Assembly: GCF_001678845.1 (NCBI RefSeq)
Contig: NZ_MAIQ01000011.1
Span: 1 to 64,000 of the forward strand
DNA length: 64,000 bases
Source: Christensenella intestinihominis
Lineage (GTDB): Bacteria > Bacillota > Clostridia > Christensenellales > Christensenellaceae
Direction: 5' to 3'
The notes under the pieces were generated by a model, which saw only the letters and a program-made list of their open reading frames with translations, was not told where the DNA came from and searched no databases. Made by a program: the position numbers and the translations under genes. Positions 54,900-63,940 of the stretch are shown here, one piece after another (the stretch's first letter is position 1; every line of letters starts with the position of its first letter).

Positions 54900-55979
54900 T
54901 TATTTCATGACCGTTTCGATCTTATCCTTTACCTTTTGCGTTTCGCCAGGCGCAAGATAGCCCACCGTGACTTCCGCACGGAAGGTTTCTTTCCCGGGCA
55001 GGCTGCGTACATTCCCCTTTTTCTTTTCCGCAAGATATCCTTCCGGTTCAGCCGTCGCCGGAAGCACCATTCCCATGGATTTCCAGTCGTCGTGATTTAC
55101 CATCCAGCGCACGCCGCGGTTCAGGGCCGCCGCGTCATACGTCGTATAGTCCGCCGAACCGTCCTTGTGGACATACAGGAAATGCGCTTTTCCATCTCCG
55201 TCTCCCTGCACGCCGCGCAGGAAAAGCACGATTTCCGGGTCGTACACATCCCCCTCGCCGATCACACGGGTTACCGACACATCCTTCTGCACCCTGTCCA
55301 AAAGCTCCATAAATACCGGATCGGGCTCATTGTATTGCGGTATGCTTACCCGCACGACCATGTTTTCCGGCGTCCACGGAAGCGTCTGGTAAATTTCCGC
55401 TCCCGGCTCCGGGGCGTTGTTAACATGGCACATATACATCAGGTCCATCGGATGCGCCGCCATATTCTCGATTTCAATTCCCACGTCGATCAGGGTGCTG
55501 CCTTCATACACCTTGGCAACAGGCCGCGCCATATAGTGGCTTCCGAACGCACGGTTATACTCGTATTCCCCTGTTACGCCCATGTAGCGGCCCTTCGCAT
55601 CTTCACCGCTGATAAGGAAAGCCCTGTCGTAGGTCACATACGGGAGTTCCCCGTGGTGGCCGTGGTCGTCCTCCGGCGACGGGCATCCCATAGCAAGCGC
55701 GCCGCAGTGCATTATGTAGCATCCGTAGGTATCCCGGAAAATTTCACGGTTGCGCGGTGCGTCAAAGCTTGTTTCCATTTTGAGGGAGCGGCCGCAAAAG
55801 ACCGCATCCCATACCATTTGTCCATTGAAAGGGAGCACCGTGATGTACCCTTTGCTGTTCTCAACCTTTACGGCGCAGATTCCACTCTCATAGCGGAAAA
55901 GATGCGCCTTCAGTTCGCCCGCGTCTGCAAACAGTGTTTCCCTGTCCGTGAATGCGGATTCGCTCAATCTTATCTTCAT
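54900..55979 (-). CDS. DUF4432 / aldose 1-epimerase-like protein
   Basis: About 359 residues, galactose-mutarotase fold: GYITVLPFNGQMVWDAVFCG near the N-terminus, HCGALAMGCPSPEDDHGHHG with several His, and MYMCHVNNAPEPGAEIYQTL. The family is thought to bind or mutarotate sugars; no catalytic proof is known to me. ATG 55979 has GAGG seven bases upstream and is better than the ATG six bases earlier. It follows the permease genes. Confidence 0.82.
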   Translation of the reverse strand: MKIRLSESAFTDRETLFADAGELKAHLFRYESGICAVKVENSKGYITVLPFNGQMVWDAVFCGRSLKMETSFDAPRNREIFRDTYGCYIMHCGALAMGCPSPEDDHGHHGELPYVTYDRAFLISGEDAKGRYMGVTGEYEYNRAFGSHYMARPVAKVYEGSTLIDVGIEIENMAAHPMDLMYMCHVNNAPEPGAEIYQTLPWTPENMVVRVSIPQYNEPDPVFMELLDRVQKDVSVTRVIGEGDVYDPEIVLFLRGVQGDGDGKAHFLYVHKDGSADYTTYDAAALNRGVRWMVNHDDWKSMGMVLPATAEPEGYLAEKKKGNVRSLPGKETFRAEVTVGYLAPGETQKVKDKIETVMK

Positions 55980-55999
55980 TGTCATTCCTCTTTCGTCTT

Positions 56000-57067
56000 C
56001 TACGCCTTTGCCGTTTCCTTGGGTTTATCGTCTTTATAGGAAGTCGAAATCCGCTTCTTCTCCCTGAGCTCGGTAAAGTAGTTCAGCGTCAGTACCGCAA
56101 GGAGCACGCCACCCCAGATCAGCTGCCGGTAGAAATTGCTGATCGTCGGGAACAGGTTCAGCCCCGAGGAAAGCACCTGCAAAATCAGGATCGCAAGCGC
56201 TACGCCGCCAACCTTTCCGAATCCTCCGTTTGGATTCACGCCACCGAGCACTACGATCAGGATGCACTGGAGCGTATAGGCACTGCCATAATCCGGCTTG
56301 GCCGAGTTGTAGTTGACCAGCATAATCAAGCCCGCAATTGCGGAAAGCGTTCCTGAAAGCATATAGGCTTTATTCGTGACAGCGGTATTATTGAGCCCGC
56401 TGAACTTGGACGCAACCGGGTTTGATCCCATCATATACAGGCTGGTCCCGAACGTCGTCTTGTTGAGGATAATACTCAATACGATCACGGCGCCGATAAA
56501 AATGAACAAAGCCAGCGGGATAAAGCCCGCCACCAGGGTTTTCCCTGTTTCCGCATACATAGCGGGCAGGCGGCTGATAGAGCTCCCCTGCGTAATAATC
56601 AGTCCAATACCGGTGAAAAGCTGTTGGCTGCCGAGTGTAGCGAGAATCGGCGGGATGTGAAGCCGCGAAACCAGGTTCCCGTTGAGGAAACCCGCAGCGC
56701 TGCCCACGATGATCCCGAGGGCCACCGCAAACACAATCACCATCATCGTCTGTCCGTCGCTCGCCCCTTCCGGCACAAACGCGACCAGCGTCGACGCCGC
56801 CGTAATCGCCGTCAGGTTTGCCATGCCCACAACCGACAGGTCAATCCCGCCGAGAAGCATGGTCAGCATAACGCCGAGGGACATAAGGCCAAATTCCGGA
56901 AACTGGTATACCATGGACTGGAAATTAGCCACCGACAAAAATTTCGACGGATTGATAATGCTGAACGCAACGACAACCAATATAAAGATAATCAGCAGCC
57001 GCGCAAAATTCTTATCATGCCCATACCAATTTTTGATTCGCATGGAAAATGTAGCATCATTTTTCAT
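56000..57067 (-). CDS. Sugar ABC transporter permease (RbsC-like), second
   Basis: 355 residues with eight to ten membrane helices. The RbsC/LsrC family motif is in LGGIDLSVVGMANLTA, with PPILATLGSQQLFTGIG and VVLGGVNPNGGFGKVGG. It forms the membrane channel with the other permease. GGAGG lies nine bases before the ATG. The two permeases are paralogous but not near-identical, as in AI-2/rhamnose-type transporters. Confidence 0.93.
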   Translation of the reverse strand: MKNDATFSMRIKNWYGHDKNFARLLIIFILVVVAFSIINPSKFLSVANFQSMVYQFPEFGLMSLGVMLTMLLGGIDLSVVGMANLTAITAASTLVAFVPEGASDGQTMMVIVFAVALGIIVGSAAGFLNGNLVSRLHIPPILATLGSQQLFTGIGLIITQGSSISRLPAMYAETGKTLVAGFIPLALFIFIGAVIVLSIILNKTTFGTSLYMMGSNPVASKFSGLNNTAVTNKAYMLSGTLSAIAGLIMLVNYNSAKPDYGSAYTLQCILIVVLGGVNPNGGFGKVGGVALAILILQVLSSGLNLFPTISNFYRQLIWGGVLLAVLTLNYFTELREKKRISTSYKDDKPKETAKA

Positions 57068-57082
57068 CTCATCATTCCTCCC

Positions 57083-58102
57083 TTACGAGCCGGCCTTTGA
57101 AAGGCTGGGTTTTCTTTGTTTCTGGCTGCGCAGTATCTGCACAGAGGATACCGCCGTACCAATGATGATCAGAAGACCCGTCATAAAGTCCTGCCAGTAA
57201 GCCGGTACGCCGAGCATAATGAGGCTGTTCTGCACCATGGTTAAAAGGAAAATACCGAGGATCGTTCCGGTAAGGGTGCCCGTACCGCCCGTAATACTTG
57301 TGCCGCCCAGCACGATTGCCGCGATAACGGTCATTTCCATGCCGAACATATTTGTCGGATGCACCATGTTCATCATGCATGCGCGGATAATACCCGTAAT
57401 TCCGGCGATCACGCCCGCGAAGCAGTAAACGAAAAATTTCGTCTTTACTACTTTAAAGCCGGCGCGGTTTGCAGAACTTTCATCCCCGCCGATCGCATAA
57501 ATTCCACGCCCAAGCATTGTATAGCGCAGGATAATAAAGGCGATTACCACCACCACGACAAGCGCCAGGAAGGCTGTCGGCATCATGGAGGTCACGCCGT
57601 CCGCATTCTGCGAAACAAACAGGCTACTCTGCCCGAATTCCTTCATGGAAGGCGGAAGCGTATTGATCTGCTGCGCATTGAGCGCCCCCTGGAGAATGCC
57701 GCGGAACACGCTTTGCGTGCCCAGCGTGGCAATCAGTGCGGGAAGCCGCATTTTTGCAATAAAAAGGCCGTTGAATGCGCCGCACGCAAGCCCGATTGCA
57801 CCCGCAAAGATAAAGGGCACGATAATCGGTCCCGTATAATTCATTCCATTGAGCACAACCGTTACAATATAGGAGGCCAGCGCCGCAAGCGCCGGAAAGG
57901 ATACGTCGATCCCGCCCGATACGATAATCATGAATGTTCCGATGCTGAACAGCGCGGGAACAATCAGTGCGTTCGCAAGGTCCACAAGGTTATTCCCCGT
58001 AAAAAACTGGTCGCTGCGCGCCTGGATAATCAGCGCTAAAACGATGATTACGAGGAAAATATAAAATTCCGTCTGATGAGTCAGTTTCTTTATCTTATTC
58101 AT
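57083..58102 (-). CDS. Sugar ABC transporter permease (RbsC-like), first
   Basis: 339 residues with multiple membrane helices; SGGIDVSFPALAALASYIV and VLGGTSITGGTGTLTGTILG are the family signatures. ATG 58102 has AAAGGAG upstream; a longer in-frame reading to 58234 overlaps the ATPase gene and has non-membrane, basic sequence, so it is rejected. Confidence 0.93.
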   Translation of the reverse strand: MNKIKKLTHQTEFYIFLVIIVLALIIQARSDQFFTGNNLVDLANALIVPALFSIGTFMIIVSGGIDVSFPALAALASYIVTVVLNGMNYTGPIIVPFIFAGAIGLACGAFNGLFIAKMRLPALIATLGTQSVFRGILQGALNAQQINTLPPSMKEFGQSSLFVSQNADGVTSMMPTAFLALVVVVVIAFIILRYTMLGRGIYAIGGDESSANRAGFKVVKTKFFVYCFAGVIAGITGIIRACMMNMVHPTNMFGMEMTVIAAIVLGGTSITGGTGTLTGTILGIFLLTMVQNSLIMLGVPAYWQDFMTGLLIIIGTAVSSVQILRSQKQRKPSLSKAGS

Positions 58103-58119
58103 AGCTTCGCTCCTTTCCC

Positions 58120-59628
58120 TCAACCATTCACGGCAACGTCCGTGACCTGTTTTGCGAGGTCGGCTTCCGTAACCTGGAGCGGGTCGACTTCTCCGGTGAT
58201 CTTGCCGCCGCGCATAATCAGCACCCGGCTGCAATTCGTGATTACCTCGGGGAGGTCGTCCGATATGATGATAATCCCAAGGCCGCTGTTGGCAAGCTCA
58301 TGCAGGATCGCATGCATATCATGCTTAGACCCGATATCGACGCCCACCGTCGGTCCGTTCAATATCAGCACTTTAGGATTGGTCGCCAGCCATTTTGCAA
58401 GTACGATGCGCTGCTGGTTCCCGCCCGAAAGCGTGGATGCGGGAAGGTCGGGGTCGGCTACTTTGATTTTAAGCTCGTCCACCCATCTTCCCACCTCGCT
58501 TTGGCGCTTCTCCTGGTCAATCATGCCAATCCGGGAGGAAAGGTCTTTCAGCTCGGATATAACAATATTGCGGCCGATAGACTGATCGAGGAACAGGCCT
58601 TCCGTAAGGCGGTCCTCCGGCACATAGCCGATTTTGTTTTTCATGGCTTCCTGCACCGATGTAAGCTTTACTTCTTTTCCATCCATCAATATCTTGCCGG
58701 AGGTTGGTTTTTTAAGGCCGAACAAGGAAAGCGCAAGCTCTGTACGGCCGGAACCGAGCAGGCCCGTAATCCCAAGGATTTCGCCCTTGCGCAGGTCGAA
58801 CGTAACGTCTTGATAATCCCCTTCACAGGAAAGATTCCGGACTTCAAGCACAGGCTTTTCGTCCTTAACTTCCGCCGTAAAATGTTTGTTTTCAAAATGG
58901 CGGCCGGTCATATAATAAGTAAATTTGTCGCTGTCAAGTTCCGAGGTGTCGCCGTCTTTAACGTTTTGCCCATTCCTGAGAATGGTAAAACGCTCTGAAA
59001 TTTCAAACACTTCATCAAGCTTATGGCTGACGAAGAGAATCGCAATTCCCTGGCTCTGTAAATCTTTGATAATCCTGAAAAGCGCTTCAACTTCCTTTTT
59101 TGTAAGGGCTGTAGTAGGCTCGTCCATAATAATCAGCTTTGCATTGTTGATGAGCGCACGGGAAATTGCCACAAGCTGTTTATCCGCAACCGGCAGGGTT
59201 CCCACCTTTGCTTCAAGGTCTACGTTAAAATTGATTTTACTGACCGCTTCTTCTGCGATCGCACGGAAACGCTTCCAATTTACAAATTTCCGTTTCTGCA
59301 TAAGTTCGCTGTTGTATGCCAGATTCTCCATGACCGATAAATTCGGGAAAATCGAAAAGTCCTGATAAATAACCTGAATCCCATTCATAATCGCGTTAAT
59401 GGGAGAAAGCTGGTGGGTCTGGTCGACCCCATTGAATTCCACCTTGCCGCTGTCGAGGCTGTAAACGCCGGAGATAATTTTGATCAACGTCGATTTACCG
59501 CAGCCATTTTCCCCTGCGAGGCAATGTATCTCACCCTTTTTTATTTCGAGGTTAACGCCCTGCAACGCCTTTACACCCGCAAACGACTTAATGATATCCG
59601 TGGCTTTTAAAATATATTCTTCCTGCAT
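58120..59628 (-). CDS. Sugar ABC transporter ATPase (RbsA-like, two nucleotide-binding domains)
   Basis: 502 residues. NBD1 has Walker A GENGCGKSTLIKI, and DEPTTAL as Walker B. NBD2 has the usual RbsA-type degenerate Walker A (GLLGSGRTEL), signature LSGGNQQR and a Walker B in which DE is replaced by NG (LILNGPTVGVD, N424-G425). It energises the two permeases. It lies 87 bases after the binding-protein gene, beyond a perfect hairpin. Confidence 0.94.
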   Translation of the reverse strand: MQEEYILKATDIIKSFAGVKALQGVNLEIKKGEIHCLAGENGCGKSTLIKIISGVYSLDSGKVEFNGVDQTHQLSPINAIMNGIQVIYQDFSIFPNLSVMENLAYNSELMQKRKFVNWKRFRAIAEEAVSKINFNVDLEAKVGTLPVADKQLVAISRALINNAKLIIMDEPTTALTKKEVEALFRIIKDLQSQGIAILFVSHKLDEVFEISERFTILRNGQNVKDGDTSELDSDKFTYYMTGRHFENKHFTAEVKDEKPVLEVRNLSCEGDYQDVTFDLRKGEILGITGLLGSGRTELALSLFGLKKPTSGKILMDGKEVKLTSVQEAMKNKIGYVPEDRLTEGLFLDQSIGRNIVISELKDLSSRIGMIDQEKRQSEVGRWVDELKIKVADPDLPASTLSGGNQQRIVLAKWLATNPKVLILNGPTVGVDIGSKHDMHAILHELANSGLGIIIISDDLPEVITNCSRVLIMRGGKITGEVDPLQVTEADLAKQVTDVAVNG

Positions 59629-59673
59629 AGATACCCAATCCTTTCGCCGCTTCTTTGGCTGTCCAAAGACTTT

Positions 59674-59706
59674 TTACAGCGGGCGGCTCCATGCCGCCCG
59701 CTGTAA
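59674..59706 (-). other. Intercistronic stem-loop between binding protein and ATPase genes
   Basis: A perfect 14-bp stem TTACAGCGGGCGGC / GCCGCCCGCTGTAA with a 5-nt loop and no U-tract, nine bases past the binding-protein stop. Such hairpins commonly protect the abundant binding-protein mRNA and reduce downstream expression. Confidence 0.8.
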
Positions 59707-59715
59707 GCCCGGTTC

Positions 59716-60795
59716 TTAGAAGTTATAATTGTCTACGTTTTCTTTCGTAAGCGTAATGTACGCGCTGCCTGTGAGGACGTGTCCGTCGAGCGTCAGGCTG
59801 TCATAACCGTCGAGGCCGAGGTCCGTTCCTGCGCCAACTTCTTCACCATTCAGTACCAGCGTAGCCAGTTTGCACATTGCATAACCCGCATCTGCCGGGT
59901 CCCACAGAGTCAGTGCGGAAACAGCGCCGCTGTCAAGCAGTTCCTTGTTCGTCTGCGGCATACCCGTACCAACCGCGAACACCTTGCCGATCAGGCCCGC
60001 TTCTTCGATTGCACGGCCTGCACCGGGGGCGTCGAACGAAGAGGTTCCTACAAAGCCTTTGATGTCAGGATACTTTTTGAGGACTTCTTTTGCCTTCTGG
60101 TAAGCCGTTTCAGCATTGTCGTCCGTGACGATGCGCTCGTCAATCAGTTCCATGTTCGGATAATCTTTTCCCTGTGCGGCAATCGCGCCGTCCGCTTCCA
60201 TGTTATGGGAGTCGTTCGTGAGGGAACCAACCATGCAGATGTATTTGCCTTCGCCGCCCATTGCTTCCGCGAGGGTGTTCATGATATAGGCGCCATATTC
60301 GTCATAGTTGAAAGCTTCGAGGTCATAGTCGCAATTTTCCATGGACGATGCTTCATGCGTGATAACCACGATTCCCTGGTCACGCGCTTTCTTCAGAACG
60401 TCTTCCATTGCGCCCGGATCGTGAGGAACAACACACAGCGCGTCAACGCCCTGCGCGATCAGGTCTTCTACAACCTGGATTTGCTGTGCCGCATCCGTCT
60501 CCGCCGGACCCTTCTGGAATACGGTCATACCCGGATTTTCTTCCTGATACTTCGCTACGCCTTCTTCCATGCGGACAAACCAGGGGTTCGTGCTGTCCTT
60601 CGGAACAACGGCGATCGTGTAGTTCCCGTCGCCTGCCGTCGTACCGCCGTCGGCGTCAGCAGAAGCCGATGCCTCTGTGCTCGCTTCGGTAGATGCTTCC
60701 GTACTTGCCGATGCGCTTGGCGTTGTCCCGCCGCTGCATGCAAACAGTGCAACGGACATCACTGCTACCACTAGAATTGCCAAAATCTTTTTCAT
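59716..60795 (-). CDS. Sugar ABC transporter substrate-binding lipoprotein (RhaS/LsrB-like)
   Basis: 359 residues: a lipoprotein signal with lipobox LFAC (Cys20), a 30-residue Ser/Thr/Ala/Glu linker with repeated TEAS, then a periplasmic-binding-protein type 1 fold (IAVVPKDSTNPWFVRMEEG, GVDALCVVPHDPGAMEDVL, FDAPGAGRAIEEAG). The fold and NPW motif recall LsrB/RhaS-type proteins, but the ligand is unknown. Strong AGGAGG. It is the first gene of the transporter operon behind a LacI operator. Confidence 0.93.
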   Translation of the reverse strand: MKKILAILVVAVMSVALFACSGGTTPSASASTEASTEASTEASASADADGGTTAGDGNYTIAVVPKDSTNPWFVRMEEGVAKYQEENPGMTVFQKGPAETDAAQQIQVVEDLIAQGVDALCVVPHDPGAMEDVLKKARDQGIVVITHEASSMENCDYDLEAFNYDEYGAYIMNTLAEAMGGEGKYICMVGSLTNDSHNMEADGAIAAQGKDYPNMELIDERIVTDDNAETAYQKAKEVLKKYPDIKGFVGTSSFDAPGAGRAIEEAGLIGKVFAVGTGMPQTNKELLDSGAVSALTLWDPADAGYAMCKLATLVLNGEEVGAGTDLGLDGYDSLTLDGHVLTGSAYITLTKENVDNYNF

Positions 60796-60823
60796 TTCTT
60801 TTCCTCCTTTAGTATGGTCCTTT

Positions 60824-60829
60824 ATTATA
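60824..60829 (-). promoter_or_regulatory. -10 element of the transporter operon
   Basis: TATAAT 28 bases before the binding-protein ATG. No good -35 at 16-18 bases; instead a dyad TTTGCC/GGCAAA (60831-60849) occupies the region, so an activator or second regulator may act here. Confidence 0.5.
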
Positions 60830-60866
60830 TTTTGCCATTTTTCGGCAAATTTTATATTCCCAATTA

Positions 60867-60882
60867 TTTAAAGCGCTTTAAA
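60867..60882. promoter_or_regulatory. LacI-family operator upstream of the transporter operon
   Basis: A perfect 16-bp palindrome TTTAAAGCGCTTTAAA with a central CG, the usual geometry of LacI/GalR operators. It lies about 40 bases upstream of the -10 element. Confidence 0.88.
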
Positions 60883-60906
60883 TTCCATTTTGCTTTTAGA
60901 TAAGCG

Positions 60907-60921
60907 TTTTTAGCGCTTTGA
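60907..60921. promoter_or_regulatory. Weaker copy of the LacI operator
   Basis: TTTTTAGCGCTTTGA shares the AGCGCTTT core with the perfect operator 25 bases away. It may be an auxiliary site. A further dyad, ACATTCC/GGAATGT, lies at 60955-60974. Confidence 0.4.
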
Positions 60922-61029
60922 TTTCTAACCTTTAAGCTGTAAGTTGATTTTGTTACATTCCCTGAATGGAATGTCTTTAAAATTCCTGGAAAGCTCTATT
61001 TGCTGATAAACCGGCCATGTTGGCCCATT

Positions 61030-62061
61030 TTAGTTGTCCTGTTCTCTTACAATCCCGCTTGACTGCCTTTTAATCATTGTCGGCTTTGTCATGATATGCG
61101 GTTCTTCCGGGATTTCCCCGCGAATAACCTCCATGAGCATATCAACGGCCTGCTGGCATGTCCCCTCGATATCGGAATCCATGGAGGTAATTCCTACCAT
61201 AGATACCTTGGAAAAAATTGTGTTGTCATATCCTACCACCGATACATCTTCGGGAACACGGATTCCCGCTTTTTGCAGGGTATTGATTACGCCAAGCGCC
61301 ATTTCATCGTTCATTGCACAAATTGCTGTAAAATCGCGCCTTTCTCCAATCAACTTCTTCGTTGCCAGCGTCGCCTGCTCATAATGGATATCATCACATT
61401 CGATCAGGTTTTCCTTAAGAATTGGAATCCCCTTCTCTCCAAGCGCCCTGCTGTAGCCTTCCCGCCGCAGCGAGGTTGTCGGCACAGTCCGGTTGCCGCC
61501 GATGAAAACGATATTCCGATGCCCGAGCTCTGCCAGATGCTTAATCAGCATGTAGGTGCCTTCCCTGATATCGCCCATCACATACCTGATTCCATCGATC
61601 GTATACAGTGAAGTGATGTACACAAGAGGGATATTATATTCCCGGAGCGCCTTCTGGTAAGAGGTAAGGAATTTCGTAGGCTGATTGCTCGGAACCACCA
61701 GGACGCCCTCGATTCTCTTGGAGATAAACGTCCTGATGATCTCTTCCTCCACCTGCGGATCGCTGTTGGACATCGCCGCAAGCAGGCTGTACCCCGCACG
61801 GTTCACGGTCTCGTCAATCGCCCGCAGGATATTGGCGTAAAACACAATGTTGATATCCGGCACGATAATGCCAATGGTGTTGCTCTTATTCGTCGCGAGG
61901 CCCTTGGCGATCATATTCGGAAAATATTTAAGCTCCTTGGCCGCTTCATGCACGCGCTTTTTCGTTTTCTCATTTACAAGGGAATTATTATTGAGCGCAA
62001 GCGAAACCGTCGCTTCCGAAATTCCGAGCTTTTTTGCAATATCCTTGAGTGTAGTCGCCAT
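61030..62061 (-). CDS. LacI-family transcriptional regulator
   Basis: 343 residues: an N-terminal LacI helix-turn-helix (TTLKDIAKKLGISEATVSLA) and hinge (NMIAKGLATNKSNTIGIIVP), then a sugar-sensing periplasmic-binding-protein fold. GGAGCGG precedes the ATG. Matching palindromes lie upstream of this gene and of the transporter operon, so it probably controls both and itself. The inducer is not apparent. Confidence 0.94.
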   Translation of the reverse strand: MATTLKDIAKKLGISEATVSLALNNNSLVNEKTKKRVHEAAKELKYFPNMIAKGLATNKSNTIGIIVPDINIVFYANILRAIDETVNRAGYSLLAAMSNSDPQVEEEIIRTFISKRIEGVLVVPSNQPTKFLTSYQKALREYNIPLVYITSLYTIDGIRYVMGDIREGTYMLIKHLAELGHRNIVFIGGNRTVPTTSLRREGYSRALGEKGIPILKENLIECDDIHYEQATLATKKLIGERRDFTAICAMNDEMALGVINTLQKAGIRVPEDVSVVGYDNTIFSKVSMVGITSMDSDIEGTCQQAVDMLMEVIRGEIPEEPHIMTKPTMIKRQSSGIVREQDN

Positions 62062-62113
62062 TTTACCGCTCCTGCTTATCTACGGTTTTAAGGAATGTAA
62101 AAAGATCAGTTTT

Positions 62114-62143
62114 ACTATAACTCCAACATAATTCAATTGTCAA
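62114..62143 (-). promoter_or_regulatory. Promoter of the lacI-type gene
   Basis: TTGACA (62138-62143), 18-base spacer and TATAGT (62114-62119), seven bases downstream of the operator palindrome. Confidence 0.7.
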
Positions 62144-62150
62144 GGATTAT

Positions 62151-62166
62151 TTTAAAGCGCTTTAAA
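62151..62166. promoter_or_regulatory. LacI-family operator upstream of the lacI-type gene
   Basis: The second perfect copy of TTTAAAGCGCTTTAAA, immediately after the stop of the GATase-like gene and next to the -35 box, fitting autoregulation. Confidence 0.88.
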
Positions 62167-62916
62167 TCACCGCTTTCCACATAGCCACCGCACCATATTC
62201 CCAAACAGCAAATGATAGCTTTCCCAGTCCATAAACTCCTTCGGGCCCCAATGCGGCGCACAATCCGACGCAAAAGCAAGCGTGCGTCCTTTTCCATACT
62301 CCATCACTGCAATAAACGTATCTTCGCCGATTGTGGCAAGTTCCTCCGCTCCGTCCTTCGCTTTGATTTTGTTGTATCCAAGGAAAAATGGCCAGTCTTT
62401 CCCAATACCGTCGAAAATCGGATGCGATGGATTCGTAACCTCAGGCACGATTCCTTCCGGGCATTCCACACGGTCGTCATAGTTTAATATTTCAACAGGC
62501 AGCGCTTTGGCAAGGGGAGTCATTGCATAGCGCGCCTTGTTATCGATTCCCGCAAAGCTGAGGTATCCGCCGATCATGGCGACTCCCCCGCCCTGCTTAG
62601 CATAATCCGCCAGCGCCTGAAGCTTATTGGGCCTGCGCTGTCCGCGGTAAAACGTATCCGGTGAAAGAAGCAGCGTATTACTGCCGATATCGCTTAAAAT
62701 AACCGCGTCGTATGCGCCCAGCTTTTCCACGGTATCCGGGAAGCTTGCCTGCGCTTCATGGCTGGGCATAAAATCAACGTCAAAGCCTTCCTTTTGCAGC
62801 ACCCCTGCAAGCATATCCCCGCAGTGTTCTTCGTGCCGGCATACGTTAAAAATATCAAATCCTTTCATATGCGTTTCATGGACGGTCCATGATTCTCCAA
62901 CCAAAAGTATCTTCAT
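62167..62916 (-). CDS. Glutamine amidotransferase-like protein (GATase1-like, ThuA-related)
   Basis: 249 residues. VGESWTVHETHMKGFD, LSDIGSNTLLLSPDTF, GGGVAMIGGYLSFAGI, and ASDCAPHWGPKEFMDWESYH are characteristic of the class I GATase-like family found in carbohydrate operons. A catalytic Cys in the usual nucleophile elbow is not seen (GGYLSFAG), so amidotransferase activity is doubtful. Strong AGGAGG. It follows the isomerase gene by 23 bases. Confidence 0.82.
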   Translation of the reverse strand: MKILLVGESWTVHETHMKGFDIFNVCRHEEHCGDMLAGVLQKEGFDVDFMPSHEAQASFPDTVEKLGAYDAVILSDIGSNTLLLSPDTFYRGQRRPNKLQALADYAKQGGGVAMIGGYLSFAGIDNKARYAMTPLAKALPVEILNYDDRVECPEGIVPEVTNPSHPIFDGIGKDWPFFLGYNKIKAKDGAEELATIGEDTFIAVMEYGKGRTLAFASDCAPHWGPKEFMDWESYHLLFGNMVRWLCGKR

Positions 62917-62939
62917 TCAGGGCCTCCTTTTTCGTAAAG

Positions 62940-63923
62940 TTATTTTCCAAACATCAGGTTTCTCAGCATCGCACTCACTTCGCACGCATTCCCTGTCGCA
63001 TAAATCTCTTCCAGCTCTTTTTCATCGATACGGTCCGCAAGCGCGGCGAAAATATCCATCCACCTTACCGTCTCATTCACCGCATCCCTGCCGTCCTCAC
63101 GGTAGGGATATTGGTCGGTCGAAATATATCCGCTGTATCCGGTTTTTTTCAACCAGTAGAAGAATTCGATAAACGGAATCGTATGGATCGAACCTGCGAT
63201 CATATCGTCGTCCCAAAAACCGTAATTGTCATTCATATGGACGTGCAGGAGCTTATTTCCATATTCCTTTGCAAGCGCCACCGACTCCGCTACATTTTCT
63301 CCCGCCACATGTGCGTGGCCATAGTCGATTGTCACGCCGCTGTTCTTCCTGCCCAGCTTTTCGAGCATCAGCAGGATCACAGCCATGGTTGACGGATAAG
63401 AAAAATTGCGCGGCTCCTTGATCTTGTATTCTATCGAGATATTGATGTCTTTGCGGTAATCGCAGCACTCTGCCACGCCTTCCGCAAACCATTCATGCTC
63501 GCGGATATAGTCTCCCTGAAAGTAGTAGTCGTATCCGTCCTGCCCCGGCCACAGGCTGATCAGGTTTCCCCCCAGCTCTGCGGAAATATCCATCAGTTCC
63601 TTGGTGTCTTCCACTGCCTGCCTGCGGAGCGCGGAGTCCTTGGAGGTAAACGCCCCTTTGCCCCATTTCATTTCCCCGAAATGGTCGGGGATAATTGATA
63701 CAAGCTTTAAATTATATTCGTCAAGGTTCTTCCGTATCTGCTCCACATTTTTTGCCGTAATATTCCAGTCGCTCACAAGCTCTACCCCGCTCACGCCTTC
63801 CACGGAAGCGACACGGGCGAACATTTCATCGATCGAGTAAGGCCTTGAATATCCGCCGCTCATATAACGGTCGGCGCACATTCCCACATTCGCAAGGATA
63901 ATACTGTATTTTGGTTGAAACAT
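62940..63923 (-). CDS. Sugar phosphate isomerase/epimerase, TIM barrel
   Basis: 327 residues. Xylose-isomerase-like barrel: metal-ligand positions in SIEYKIKEPRNF, VTIDYGHAHVAGEN and HVHMNDNYGFWDDD, with NLISLWPGQDGYDYYFQGD. The layout recalls rhamnose/xylose-type isomerases but the substrate is not clear. ATG 63923 has GGAGG eight bases upstream; the in-frame reading to 63968 includes this site as codons. It lies upstream of the GATase-like gene in the same unit. Confidence 0.85.
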   Translation of the reverse strand: MFQPKYSIILANVGMCADRYMSGGYSRPYSIDEMFARVASVEGVSGVELVSDWNITAKNVEQIRKNLDEYNLKLVSIIPDHFGEMKWGKGAFTSKDSALRRQAVEDTKELMDISAELGGNLISLWPGQDGYDYYFQGDYIREHEWFAEGVAECCDYRKDINISIEYKIKEPRNFSYPSTMAVILLMLEKLGRKNSGVTIDYGHAHVAGENVAESVALAKEYGNKLLHVHMNDNYGFWDDDMIAGSIHTIPFIEFFYWLKKTGYSGYISTDQYPYREDGRDAVNETVRWMDIFAALADRIDEKELEEIYATGNACEVSAMLRNLMFGK

Positions 63924-63940
63924 CGTTTTGTCCTCCATCT

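Noticed and set aside
57083-58234. 44-residue N-terminal extension of the first permease
   Set aside because: It overlaps the end of the ATPase gene, is Arg/Gly-rich and unlike permease N-termini, and the ATG at 58102 has a good AAAGGAG.
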